Under the pieces are notes generated by a model, which was not told where the DNA came from, searched no databases, and saw only the letters and a program-made list of their open reading frames with translations. DNA of 36,575 nt from Rhodocyclaceae bacterium (GTDB taxonomy: Bacteria; Pseudomonadota; Gammaproteobacteria; Burkholderiales; Rhodocyclaceae): NCBI GenBank assembly GCA_020445945.1, contig JAGRFQ010000017.1:1-36575 (forward strand). The letters are read 5' to 3'. Position numbers and translations under genes: made by a program. Every line of letters begins with the position of its first letter. The stretch's first letter is position 1. Shown here in pieces: positions 24,513 to 32,183 of this stretch.

Positions 24513-24530
24513 TGTACAACTTGCTGTACA
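24513..24530. promoter_or_regulatory. YefM-YoeB operator, paired TGTACA elements
   Basis: Two identical palindromic hexamers TGTACA (24513-24518 and 24525-24530) are centred 12 bases apart. This is the core and the spacing described for the E. coli yefM-yoeB operator. It lies 20 bases before the antitoxin ATG. Confidence 0.85.
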
Positions 24531-24549
24531 TATCATTGAGGCAGACCTG

Positions 24550-24801
24550 ATGGACGCGATCACCTACACAAAAGCGCGCGAGACCTTGGCGCAAACCATT
24601 GATTCCGTTTGCGAGAATCACGCGCCCGTGATCATCACCAAGAAAAACGATCGCGCCGTTGTGATGCTTTCGCTCGAAGATTTTCAGGCGCTTGAGGAAA
24701 CCGCCTACCTGCTTCGCAACCCGAGGAATGCGCGCCGCCTTCTGGACTCGGTCAACGAACTGGATGCCGGCGGCGGCTCTGAACGCGCATTGACCGAATG
24801 A
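24550..24801 (+). CDS. yefM: Antitoxin YefM
   Basis: Antitoxin and autorepressor of 83 aa, the same length as E. coli YefM. The N-terminal Phd/YefM DNA-binding fold starts MDAITYTKARETLAQTIDSV, followed by PVIITKKNDRAVVMLSLEDFQALEETAYLLRNP, the family signature. The C-terminal tail (residues ~60-83) is the toxin-neutralising segment and ends in an acidic stretch. The stop overlaps the toxin start (ATGA at 24798), giving coupled translation. Base composition is less GC-rich than the flanking fad genes, so the pair may have been acquired horizontally. It sits just behind the fad cluster. Confidence 0.95.
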   Translation: MDAITYTKARETLAQTIDSVCENHAPVIITKKNDRAVVMLSLEDFQALEETAYLLRNPRNARRLLDSVNELDAGGGSERALTE

Positions 24802-25052
24802 AGCTGATTTTTTCGGAGAACGCCTGGGACGATTACCTGTACTGGCAGAAGACCGACAAGACCACGCTGAAACGCATCAATCAGCTCATTTCAGACATAC
24901 AGCGATCGCCCCTTGAAGGCATCGGGAAACCCGAGCCTTTGAAACATGCACTTTCCGGCTATTGGTCACGCCGCATCAATGGCGAGCACCGACTCGTTTA
25001 CCGAACGGACAACGACGCCGTGTTCATTGCTCAGCTTCGGTATCACTACTGA
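24798..25052 (+). CDS. yoeB: Toxin YoeB, ribosome-dependent mRNA endonuclease
   Basis: RelE-superfamily toxin of 84 aa that cleaves mRNA in the ribosomal A site. The three catalytic residues of E. coli YoeB are at identical positions: E46, R65 and H83, the last within the C-terminal RYHY. LKHALSGYWSRRINGEHRLVYR is the diagnostic core. The frame is complete, so an active toxin is likely. It overlaps yefM by four bases. The 57 bases that follow, up to the converging nuclease-like gene, hold no visible terminator. Confidence 0.96.
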   Translation: MKLIFSENAWDDYLYWQKTDKTTLKRINQLISDIQRSPLEGIGKPEPLKHALSGYWSRRINGEHRLVYRTDNDAVFIAQLRYHY

Positions 25053-25109
25053 GCCCTTCAATATCGCCCGGGCCCAACAGTCCCACGCCTTCCCGCCTTG
25101 CACTGACGC

Positions 25110-26381
25110 TCAGAACACCATGCTGCGCCCTTCGCGGGGCAGGTCGCGTGGTTCGTACGAGACCTGGTCGACCAGTGCACCGTCGGCATCGAGCAGGGTG
25201 ATGGTGTCGCGGGTGTTGTTGAGGCGCACGGCGCCGGTGAGGCGGATGCGCAGGGTGTCGCCGTGGGCCAGCGTGCCGTCGAGCGTCTGGTGGCCTTTGA
25301 TGTCGGCGATCCGCCAGCCGCGCATGTCCACGTCGGCCTCGCCGGTGTTGAGTACGGTGACGGTTTCGTTGCCGCGTTCCGGTCGGGTGGCGGGGTTGAT
25401 CAGTGCGGCGACGATGCGCACGCCGCTCGGATGCGCCGGGCGGGTGGCTTGTACGCCGTGCACGGTGGCGGGCAGGACGTAGTCGTCGGGCACGATGACG
25501 ACGTCTTCGGGGGCGCAGGCGAGGCGCAGCAGGCGGCCTTCGGTGATGATGACGTCGTGCATGTTGCCGACTTCCAGCGTGGGCAGCAGCAGGCGGTCGT
25601 CGCGGTGGCGGGTGTCTTCGCGCAGCCAGGCGTCGAAAGCGGCAAAGTCGGTGTGGCCGGCTTCGAAGTAGGGCACCAGACGGCGGAACAGTTTGGGCCA
25701 CAGCACGTGTTGCTGCAGGGTGTCGAGGCCGTCGATCTGGATGCCCTGCGCGCCGGTGGCGGTAACGTGGGCCCACACGCCGAGCCCGGCTTCGCGTGCG
25801 CGCTGCACGCTGGTGCGCAGGTATTCGCGCAGTTCGGGCGGCAGGCCGAGGTAGAAGGTGCCGTAGGCGTGGCCTTCGCGCAGCATCCAGGCGTTGAGGC
25901 TGGCTTCGAGCATGTCGGGGGCGAGGAAGATGCGCGCGCCGTCGATGGAGGGGTGCTCGCCGGTGAAGACGAAGGCGACGGCGCGGCCGTAGGTGTCGAG
26001 CCCGGCGGAGAGGATGTAGCCGCGCACCGGGTGGTGTTCGACCGATTCGACCTTGTACGGGCGGTGCGCAAAGTAGCGCACTTCGCCGAAGCCGGCGCGC
26101 TCGAGGAGCTGGTCGCGCGCGGCGATGGCCAGCGCGAGGTGCTGGTGGTATTCGCCGGCGTCGCCTTCGAAATGCGTTTCGAGCGCGTCGATGCCTTCGA
26201 AGCGGATGCTGGTGATGCCGGCGGTGTTGAAGGCGGGGGCGCGGTTGGGCCGCGGCAGGGCGTTGAGCAGGTGCGGGTGGTCGGGCTGGAACTTGAGGGT
26301 GTCGCCGTCGGGCTCGGGGCCGCTGAGCGGGTTGTCCGGGTAGTGGATATGAAAACTGCCCTTGATGAGGGTGTAGGCCAT
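25110..26381 (-). CDS. SNase-fold nuclease-like protein with C-terminal lamin-tail domain
   Basis: 423 aa, no signal peptide. The N-terminal half matches the staphylococcal-nuclease fold: DGDTLKF (D25, D27), IRFEGIDALETH with R60, D65 and E68 spaced like R35/D40/E43 of S. aureus nuclease, and YGRAVAFVF with R133 in place of R87. All key residues are kept. The spacing between the second and third motifs is wider, and an unassigned helical region (~150-310, with FYLGLPPELREYLRTSVQRA) separates this from a C-terminal lamin-tail (LTD) domain (~320-415: ETVTVLNTGEADVDMRGWRIAD, then RDTITLLDADG). It probably cuts nucleic acid or binds it, but no activity is proven. I chose ATG 26381 because GGAG lies seven bases upstream; ATG 26387 is too close to it. 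Confidence 0.7.
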   Translation of the reverse strand: MAYTLIKGSFHIHYPDNPLSGPEPDGDTLKFQPDHPHLLNALPRPNRAPAFNTAGITSIRFEGIDALETHFEGDAGEYHQHLALAIAARDQLLERAGFGEVRYFAHRPYKVESVEHHPVRGYILSAGLDTYGRAVAFVFTGEHPSIDGARIFLAPDMLEASLNAWMLREGHAYGTFYLGLPPELREYLRTSVQRAREAGLGVWAHVTATGAQGIQIDGLDTLQQHVLWPKLFRRLVPYFEAGHTDFAAFDAWLREDTRHRDDRLLLPTLEVGNMHDVIITEGRLLRLACAPEDVVIVPDDYVLPATVHGVQATRPAHPSGVRIVAALINPATRPERGNETVTVLNTGEADVDMRGWRIADIKGHQTLDGTLAHGDTLRIRLTGAVRLNNTRDTITLLDADGALVDQVSYEPRDLPREGRSMVF

Positions 26382-26541
26382 GTGCATTCTCCACGCGCGA
26401 TGAACGGGTCGATGCCAACAGCGTACGCCATCTGGCCGGGTGTTCGCCAATGCGGCTGTGCGGTGTGCGCGGGATGTAACGTTCGATAAAGTCCGCTGCC
26501 GCGGCGCCGATATCAAGCTACGCCCACGCCGCCCGCGCATT

Positions 26542-29500
26542 ATGTCCAAGGTCTTACGCCGCAATGCCCTGATCGCCTTCGCCTATGTGCTGAGCGGCTA
26601 TCTTGCGTTGCGCGTGCTGGCGATTGCGCCGGGCTATGTGGCGCCGTTGTTTCCGCCGGCCGGAATCGCCGTGGCGGCGTTGCTGATCGGCGGCTGGCGG
26701 CTGCTCCCGGGGATCTGGGTGGGGTCGCTGTGCATCAACATCATCGCCGGTTTCGAGACCGGGCTGGAGGGCATCCGCTGGCTGACGCCGCTGGCCATCG
26801 CCACCGGCGCCAGCGTTCAGGCGACGCTGGCGGTGTGGCTGGTGAGGCGCTGGGTGGGTTTTCCGAATCCGCTCGATACCGCCCGCGACATCGTGCGCTT
26901 CCTGCTGCTGGCCGGGCCGGTGGCCTGTGTGGTCAATCCCTCGATTTCGATCCCGATGCTGGTTGCCGATGGCACGGTGCCGGCATCGGAATCGCTGTTC
27001 AGCTGGATGAACTGGTGGGCCGGGGATGCGCTCGGGGTGCTCTTGTTTGCGCCGCTCGTGCTGATCCTGTTTGCCGAGCCGCGGCGCGAGTGGCTGGCGC
27101 GGCGGCGCATGGTGGCGTTTCCGCTGGTGTTCGCGTTTGTCGTGCTGAGCGGCATGATCTACCAGATCGGGCGCTGGGAGGAGGGGCGCGTCGAGAGCGG
27201 TTTCTTGCGTGAAGTGACGGCGCTCGCCGGGCTGATTGAGAATCGCCTGCACGATCACCTCGACGCCTTGCGCGCCATGGAGCGCGCCCTGTCGGTGGTG
27301 CGGACGCCCGATCAGGCGGCTTTCCGGCGTCTCGCCGAGCCGTGGCTGACCGGCGACCGGGGGTTGCAGGTGATGGGCTGGGCGCCCTTTGTCAGCGCAG
27401 CGCGGCGCAGTGCCTTCGTGGCCGAAGCGCGGCGCGAGATCGACCCCGACTTCGAGGTGTTTTCGCGCGACGCCGAGGGGCACGTGGTGCCGGTCTCGCC
27501 GCACAAATATTCGTTTCCGATCGTGTTTGCCGAGCCGCTTGACGGCAACCGCGAGGTGATCGGGCTCGACCCGTACTCGTTCGGGCCGTCGCGCGCTGCG
27601 TTGCGCCGGACCATCAGGAACGGCGCCTCTGCGGCCACCGAGCCGATCCGCCTGCAGCAGGAGACCGCCGATCAGCGCGCGGTGGTGGTGTATCAGGCGG
27701 TGCGCGCGCCCGGCGACGGTTTCACCGTGCCGGCGCTGCTCGGCATGACCTACCTGGCGATGCGCATGGACGACACGGTGTCGGTGGCGATGGGGCGCTC
27801 GGACATCGCGCAGATCGATGTGTGCCTGTGCGACGTCGCCGATGGCGTCGGCGCGCGCCTGTTCGGCAAGCTTGGCTGCGAAAGCGCGCGACTGGTGCCG
27901 GGCGGGCTGTGGTGGCGCAAGCAATTCGATTTTGCCGGGCGCAGCTGGGAGCTCAAGTTCACCGCCGCGCCGGGCTATGTGGCGAGCCAGCGCGGCTGGG
28001 TGGCGTGGGGGGCGCTGGTGGTCAACCTGCTGTCGGTGGGGCTGCTGGGTGCCTTTCTGCTGCTGACCAGCGGACGCACGCGGCGCATCGAGGAAATGGT
28101 GTCGCAGCGCACCGCCGAGCTGGCGGCCAGCAGCGCGCACCTGCATCAGCAGCAAATGGCGCTTGCGCAGGCCCAGAAGATCGCCCAGCTCGGCAGTTGG
28201 GAGCTGGATGTGGACAGCGGCGCGCATCGCTGGTCGGCGCAATTGTTCAGCCTGCTCAACCAGCCTGCCGGTGCCACGCCGTCCATCGACACGATCATGG
28301 CCTGCCTGCACGCCGAGGACCGCCCCACGCTCGCCGACGCGCTGATCTGCCTGCGCGACGCGCCGGCCACGGTGGCCTTCGATGGCCGCCTGCTGTGCCC
28401 GCCCGAGGCCGAACGCATCGGTCACTTCCACATGGAGAGCGAGTACATCGCCGGCCAGGGCGTGCGCGTGCGCGGTACGGTGCAGGACGTGACCCAGGCG
28501 CGCAAGGCCGAGGCGCACATCCAGTACCTGGCCCACTTCGACCCGCTCACCCGGCTGCCCAACCGGAGTTTCTGGATGGAGCGCGTGCGTGCGCAGATCC
28601 AGACCGCGCGGCGCCACAAGGAGGCGTTTGCGGTGCTGTTCCTCGACCTGGACCAGTTCAAGACCGTCAACGATTCGCTCGGCCACCCCGTTGGCGACCG
28701 CCTGCTTACCGAGGTGGGCGCGCGATTGCAGGGCGTGCTGCGTGAAGAGGACGTGCTGGCGCGCCTCGGCGGCGACGAATTCGTGGCCCTGCTCACCCGC
28801 CTGCCTTTTCCCGAGGACGCGGCCATCGTGGCGGGCAAGATGATCGGCGCGCTGGGGGCGCCGTTTGCCGTCGATGGTCACGAATTGTCGGTGTCGGGCA
28901 GCATCGGCATCGCCCTCTACCCGCAGGACGCGGAAGACGTCGACGCCTTGCTCAAGCAGGCCGACATGGCGATGTACAGTGCCAAGGAAGCCGGACGCAA
29001 CACCTACCGTTTTTTCCAGCACCGCATGAACGAGCAGGCGCAGCAGCGGCTGGTGATGGAGACCGCGCTGCGCCGGGCGGTCGAGCGCGACGAGCTGATG
29101 CTGCACTATCAGCCGCAGGTGCGCGCCGGCGACGCCGTCATCATTGGCTACGAGGCCTTGTTGCGCTGGCACAACCCGACGCTTGGCGATGTCTCGCCAG
29201 CGCAGTTCATCCCGGTCGCCGAGGCGTCGGGCCTGATCCTGCCGATTGGTGCGTGGGTGTTGCGCCAGGCCTGCGTGCAGCAAGTGCGCTGGGCCCAGGC
29301 CGGGCATCGTGCGCTGCGCGTGGCGATCAACATTTCAGCCCTGCAGTTTCGCCACCACGCCTTTGAAGACACGCTGGCCTCGCTGCTGGAAGAGACCCGG
29401 GCCGACCCAGCCTGCATCGAGCTGGAGATCACCGAAAGCGCGCTGATGCAGGCCGGCGAAGAAATGGTCTCGCGCCTGCACGGGCTGCGACGGATGGGCT

Positions 29501-29826
29501 TCACGCTGGCGCTGGACGACTTCGGCACCGGCTACTCCAGCCTCGCCTACCTCAAGCGTTTCCCGATCCACCGCCTGAAGATCGACCGCTCCTTCGTCAA
29601 GGACCTGCCGGACGATGCCGAAGACTGCGCGATCTCTACCGCCACCCTGTCGCTGGCGCGCGATCTGGGCATGGAGGTGGTCGCCGAAGGCGTCGAGACC
29701 GACGCCCAGCGCGACTTCCTGCTCGCCGGCGGGTGCCACGTGCTGCAAGGCTACCTGTTCGGCAAACCGCAACCGGCCGCGGCCTGCGCGCACGGCGCGG
29801 GCGCAATCACCGACGACGACGGCTGA
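26542..29826 (+). CDS. MASE1-CHASE-PAS-GGDEF-EAL cyclic-di-GMP enzyme
   Basis: Membrane-bound second-messenger protein of 1094 aa. In order: a MASE1 membrane domain (~10-220, about eight helices, PLFPPAGIAVAALL); a periplasmic CHASE domain (~225-490, GWAPFVSAARRSAF, FPIVFAEPLDGN); a further membrane helix (~492-515); a short coiled coil; a PAS domain (~545-670); GGDEF (743-747) with the inhibitory I-site R734-x-x-D737; and EAL (871-873) with NISALQF, ELEITES, LDDFGTGYSSL, KIDRSFV, VAEGVET and QGYLFGKP. Cyclase and phosphodiesterase motifs are both intact, so either activity is possible, gated by an external ligand through CHASE. The start has no strong SD. Its 3' end overlaps the converging rhomboid gene by 20 bases. 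Confidence 0.93.
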   Translation: MSKVLRRNALIAFAYVLSGYLALRVLAIAPGYVAPLFPPAGIAVAALLIGGWRLLPGIWVGSLCINIIAGFETGLEGIRWLTPLAIATGASVQATLAVWLVRRWVGFPNPLDTARDIVRFLLLAGPVACVVNPSISIPMLVADGTVPASESLFSWMNWWAGDALGVLLFAPLVLILFAEPRREWLARRRMVAFPLVFAFVVLSGMIYQIGRWEEGRVESGFLREVTALAGLIENRLHDHLDALRAMERALSVVRTPDQAAFRRLAEPWLTGDRGLQVMGWAPFVSAARRSAFVAEARREIDPDFEVFSRDAEGHVVPVSPHKYSFPIVFAEPLDGNREVIGLDPYSFGPSRAALRRTIRNGASAATEPIRLQQETADQRAVVVYQAVRAPGDGFTVPALLGMTYLAMRMDDTVSVAMGRSDIAQIDVCLCDVADGVGARLFGKLGCESARLVPGGLWWRKQFDFAGRSWELKFTAAPGYVASQRGWVAWGALVVNLLSVGLLGAFLLLTSGRTRRIEEMVSQRTAELAASSAHLHQQQMALAQAQKIAQLGSWELDVDSGAHRWSAQLFSLLNQPAGATPSIDTIMACLHAEDRPTLADALICLRDAPATVAFDGRLLCPPEAERIGHFHMESEYIAGQGVRVRGTVQDVTQARKAEAHIQYLAHFDPLTRLPNRSFWMERVRAQIQTARRHKEAFAVLFLDLDQFKTVNDSLGHPVGDRLLTEVGARLQGVLREEDVLARLGGDEFVALLTRLPFPEDAAIVAGKMIGALGAPFAVDGHELSVSGSIGIALYPQDAEDVDALLKQADMAMYSAKEAGRNTYRFFQHRMNEQAQQRLVMETALRRAVERDELMLHYQPQVRAGDAVIIGYEALLRWHNPTLGDVSPAQFIPVAEASGLILPIGAWVLRQACVQQVRWAQAGHRALRVAINISALQFRHHAFEDTLASLLEETRADPACIELEITESALMQAGEEMVSRLHGLRRMGFTLALDDFGTGYSSLAYLKRFPIHRLKIDRSFVKDLPDDAEDCAISTATLSLARDLGMEVVAEGVETDAQRDFLLAGGCHVLQGYLFGKPQPAAACAHGAGAITDDDG

Positions 29827-30382
29827 AGCGACGCAGCATCGCCCACGCGCCGAGCATCCCGCCCAGATGGGCGAAATGGGCCACCCCGGTCTGCAGCCCG
29901 GTCACGCCGAGAAACAATTCCAGCGCCCCGTACAGCGTCACGAACACCTTGGCCGGCATCGGAATCGGCGGAAATAGCAGCATCACCCGGCGCTCGGGAT
30001 AGACCATCGCGTAGCCCAGCAGCAACCCGAACACCCCGGCCGACGCGCCGATGACCGGGACGAAGCTGCCGCTCAGCGTGGCCACCACCACCTGCATCAA
30101 CGCACCGCTGAGCACACTGGCGAACCACAGCGCGGCGAAGCGCCGGGCGCCAAAGCGCTGCTCCAGCGGCCCGCCGAACATGTACACCGCAAACAGGTTG
30201 AAGAAGATGTGGCCGATACCGCCGTGCAGAAAGCTGTAGCTCACCAGCTGCCACGGGGCGGTGAGCACCGCGCCGACGCTGGGCCACAGCGCGAACGGCG
30301 TCAGCAGCGCGTTGCCGCCGTTCAACTGCAGCAGAAAAACCAGCACGGTGGCAACGATCAGGGCACGGGTGACGGGTGGCAT
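29807..30382 (-). CDS. Rhomboid-family intramembrane serine protease
   Basis: Six-helix membrane protease of 191 aa. The catalytic dyad is S114 in GASAGVFG and H172 in AHLGGMLGAW. HIFFNLFAVYMFG (helix 2, with the conserved His and Asn residues) and the WQLVSYSFLH loop are family hallmarks. Rhomboids cut substrates inside or near membrane helices. The substrate here is unknown; GlpG-like quality control is one option. The gene converges on the c-di-GMP gene with a 20-base tail-to-tail overlap, and diverges from the crotonase gene across a 129-base gap. The start is at 30382; no strong ribosome binding site is apparent. Confidence 0.93.
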   Translation of the reverse strand: MPPVTRALIVATVLVFLLQLNGGNALLTPFALWPSVGAVLTAPWQLVSYSFLHGGIGHIFFNLFAVYMFGGPLEQRFGARRFAALWFASVLSGALMQVVVATLSGSFVPVIGASAGVFGLLLGYAMVYPERRVMLLFPPIPMPAKVFVTLYGALELFLGVTGLQTGVAHFAHLGGMLGAWAMLRRFSRRRR

Positions 30383-30416
30383 GGCAGGGCGCGTAGGCCT
30401 GAAACGGTCGGCGCGC

Positions 30417-30422
30417 TATAGT
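30417..30422 (+). promoter_or_regulatory. Possible -10 box before the crotonase gene
   Basis: TATAGT lies 90 bases upstream of the crotonase start in the divergent gap 30383-30511. No convincing -35 box was found at the right distance, so support is weak. Confidence 0.25.
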
Positions 30423-30511
30423 GTTTCGACAGCGGCAGTGTGTCACGATGCCCGGCGCCCGGCAAAGCGGGTGCGGCAACGCGCACACGCATCACAGATT
30501 GCGAGGAGATG

Positions 30512-31312
30512 ATGGCGGATACCGTTTTGCTCGATGTGGCCGATGGCGTGGCCACCCTGACCCTCAACCGCCCGGCGGCGCTCAACGCTTTGTCGGTCGA
30601 GATGATGCAGGATCTGGCCGCCGCCGTGCGCGCGCTCAAGGCGCGTGACGATGTGGCGGTGGTGGTCATTGCCGGGGCCGGCGCGCACTTCATGGCCGGC
30701 GGCGATCTGAACGACTTCGCGCGCCACCTCGACCTCACCCCGCGGGCGCGGCTCGATGCCTTCCGCGCGATCATCGAACACAACGTGAACCCCACCGTCG
30801 CGCTGCTGCAGTCGCTGCACCAGCCGGTGATCGCCAAGGTGCGCGGCGCCTGCGCTGGCTTCGGCCTGTCGCTGATGCTCGGCTGCGATCTGGCGGTGGC
30901 GGCCGAGGACGCGGTGTTCACCACCGCCTATTCGGCGATCGCGCTGTCGGCCGACGGCGGCATGTCGCACTTTCTGCCGCGCATGGTCGGGCGGCGCAAG
31001 GCGCTGGAGCTGCTGCTGCTCGCCGAGCGCTTCCCGGCGGCCGAGGCGCTGCGCCTCGATCTGGTCAACCGGGTGGTGCCGGCGGACGCGCTCGATGCCA
31101 CCGTCGACGCGCTGGCGGCGCAGCTCCAGCGCGGTCCGCGCCATGCCTACGGCGAACTCAAACGCCTCGTCAATGCCAGCGTGGATGCGTCCCTGACGGA
31201 GCAACTCGGGCGCGAGGCCGAAGCCTTCGCGCGCTGCAGCGCCACCGCCGATTTCGGCGAAGGCGTGGAGGCTTTCCTGGCCAAGCGCGCGCCGGCGTTT
31301 CGCGGCTCATAG
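30512..31312 (+). CDS. Crotonase-family enoyl-CoA hydratase/isomerase, atypical active site
   Basis: Acyl-CoA processing enzyme of the crotonase fold, 266 aa. The oxyanion-hole segments are present (AHFMAGGDLNDF and RGACAGFGLSLML), as is the N-terminal LNRPAALNALSVEM signature. The two hydratase glutamates are missing: the equivalent positions are S120 and Y140 (FTTAYSAIALSADGG). An Asp, D148, precedes the Gly pair, recalling PaaG-like isomerases. The protein is therefore more likely an isomerase or another crotonase activity than a hydratase. Adjacent ATGs at 30509 and 30512 follow GAGGAG (30503-30508). The second has the better, though still short, spacing. It stands apart from the main fad cluster and is followed by a DUF3750 gene 42 bases later. 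Confidence 0.85.
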   Translation: MADTVLLDVADGVATLTLNRPAALNALSVEMMQDLAAAVRALKARDDVAVVVIAGAGAHFMAGGDLNDFARHLDLTPRARLDAFRAIIEHNVNPTVALLQSLHQPVIAKVRGACAGFGLSLMLGCDLAVAAEDAVFTTAYSAIALSADGGMSHFLPRMVGRRKALELLLLAERFPAAEALRLDLVNRVVPADALDATVDALAAQLQRGPRHAYGELKRLVNASVDASLTEQLGREAEAFARCSATADFGEGVEAFLAKRAPAFRGS

Positions 31313-31354
31313 CCGCCGGCCGAACTTGTGGCCGCGCGCGTGGACCAACCCGCC

Positions 31355-32137
31355 ATGTCCAGCACACTCCAGCGTCGCGGCAGGCCGCGCAAGGTCGTTT
31401 TCATGCTGATCATTCTCGCGATATTCGTGCTGCCGCTGGGCGTGGCGGTGACGCAGCATTTTGCCGACGACCAGCGCGTTACCGACTGGCGTAGCGCGCG
31501 CCACGACAGCACCGGCCAGGCGCCCGACCCGGCCGCCACGCCGGAGGGGGTGATCCAGGTCTATGCGGCGCGCGCGTTCAGCTGGCGCGGCGCCTTCGGT
31601 GTGCACACCTGGATCGCCGCCAAGGCGCAGCACGCGCCGGCTTACACCCGCTTCGAGGTGGTCGGCTGGGGGGTGCGGCGCGGCGGCGAGGCGGTGCGCG
31701 TCGGCCCCGGCGTGCCCGACGGCCTGTGGTACGGCAATCGCCCGACGCTGATCCGCGAGCTGCGCGGCGGGGCCGAGGTGGATGCGCTGATCGCGCGGCT
31801 GCACGACGCCGCGCAGCGCTACCCGCACAATCACGAATACCGGCTGTGGCCCGGCCCCAACAGCAACACCTTCATCGCCTATCTGGGGCGCGCGGTGCCC
31901 GAGCTGTCGCTCGACCTGCCGCCCACCGCGATCGGCAAGGACTACCTGCCCGGCGGCGGCGTGTTCGCGCATGCGCCGAGCGGCGGTGGCGTTCAGGTGT
32001 CGTTCGGCGGCCTGCTCGGGCTCACTCTGGCGGCCGAGGAGGGCGTCGAGATCAATCTGCTCGGCCTGTCCGCGGGGGTGGATTTCTCGCCGCCGGCGCT
32101 CAAGCTGCCCGGCACCGGGCGACTGGGCGCCCGCTGA
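31355..32137 (+). CDS. DUF3750 membrane-anchored protein
   Basis: 260-aa protein of unknown role. An N-terminal membrane helix (~17-36, MLIILAIFVLPLGVAV) is followed by a domain matching DUF3750: ARHDSTGQAPDPA, VIQVYAARAFSWRGAFGVHTWIA, RLWPGPNSNTFIAYLGR and LDLPPTAIGKDYLPGG. The conserved HTW, the PNSNTF segment and basic/acidic pairs could form an active site, but no activity is known to me. The start is uncertain: GTG 31328 and ATG 31403 (after AAGG) are alternatives. The C-terminal half (GVQVSFGGLLGLTLAAEEGVEINLLGLSAG) looks strand-rich. The gene is 46 bases before an MFS gene in the same direction. Confidence 0.8.
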   Translation: MSSTLQRRGRPRKVVFMLIILAIFVLPLGVAVTQHFADDQRVTDWRSARHDSTGQAPDPAATPEGVIQVYAARAFSWRGAFGVHTWIAAKAQHAPAYTRFEVVGWGVRRGGEAVRVGPGVPDGLWYGNRPTLIRELRGGAEVDALIARLHDAAQRYPHNHEYRLWPGPNSNTFIAYLGRAVPELSLDLPPTAIGKDYLPGGGVFAHAPSGGGVQVSFGGLLGLTLAAEEGVEINLLGLSAGVDFSPPALKLPGTGRLGAR

Positions 32138-32183
32138 GCGCGCAAGCCGGTATGCTGGTGCGCTTTGGCTCCCGACGCCCGCG

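Noticed and set aside
26554-29307. 917-codon minus-strand open frame opposite the c-di-GMP gene
   Set aside because: Same mirror effect; the sense strand carries complete GGDEF and EAL motifs.
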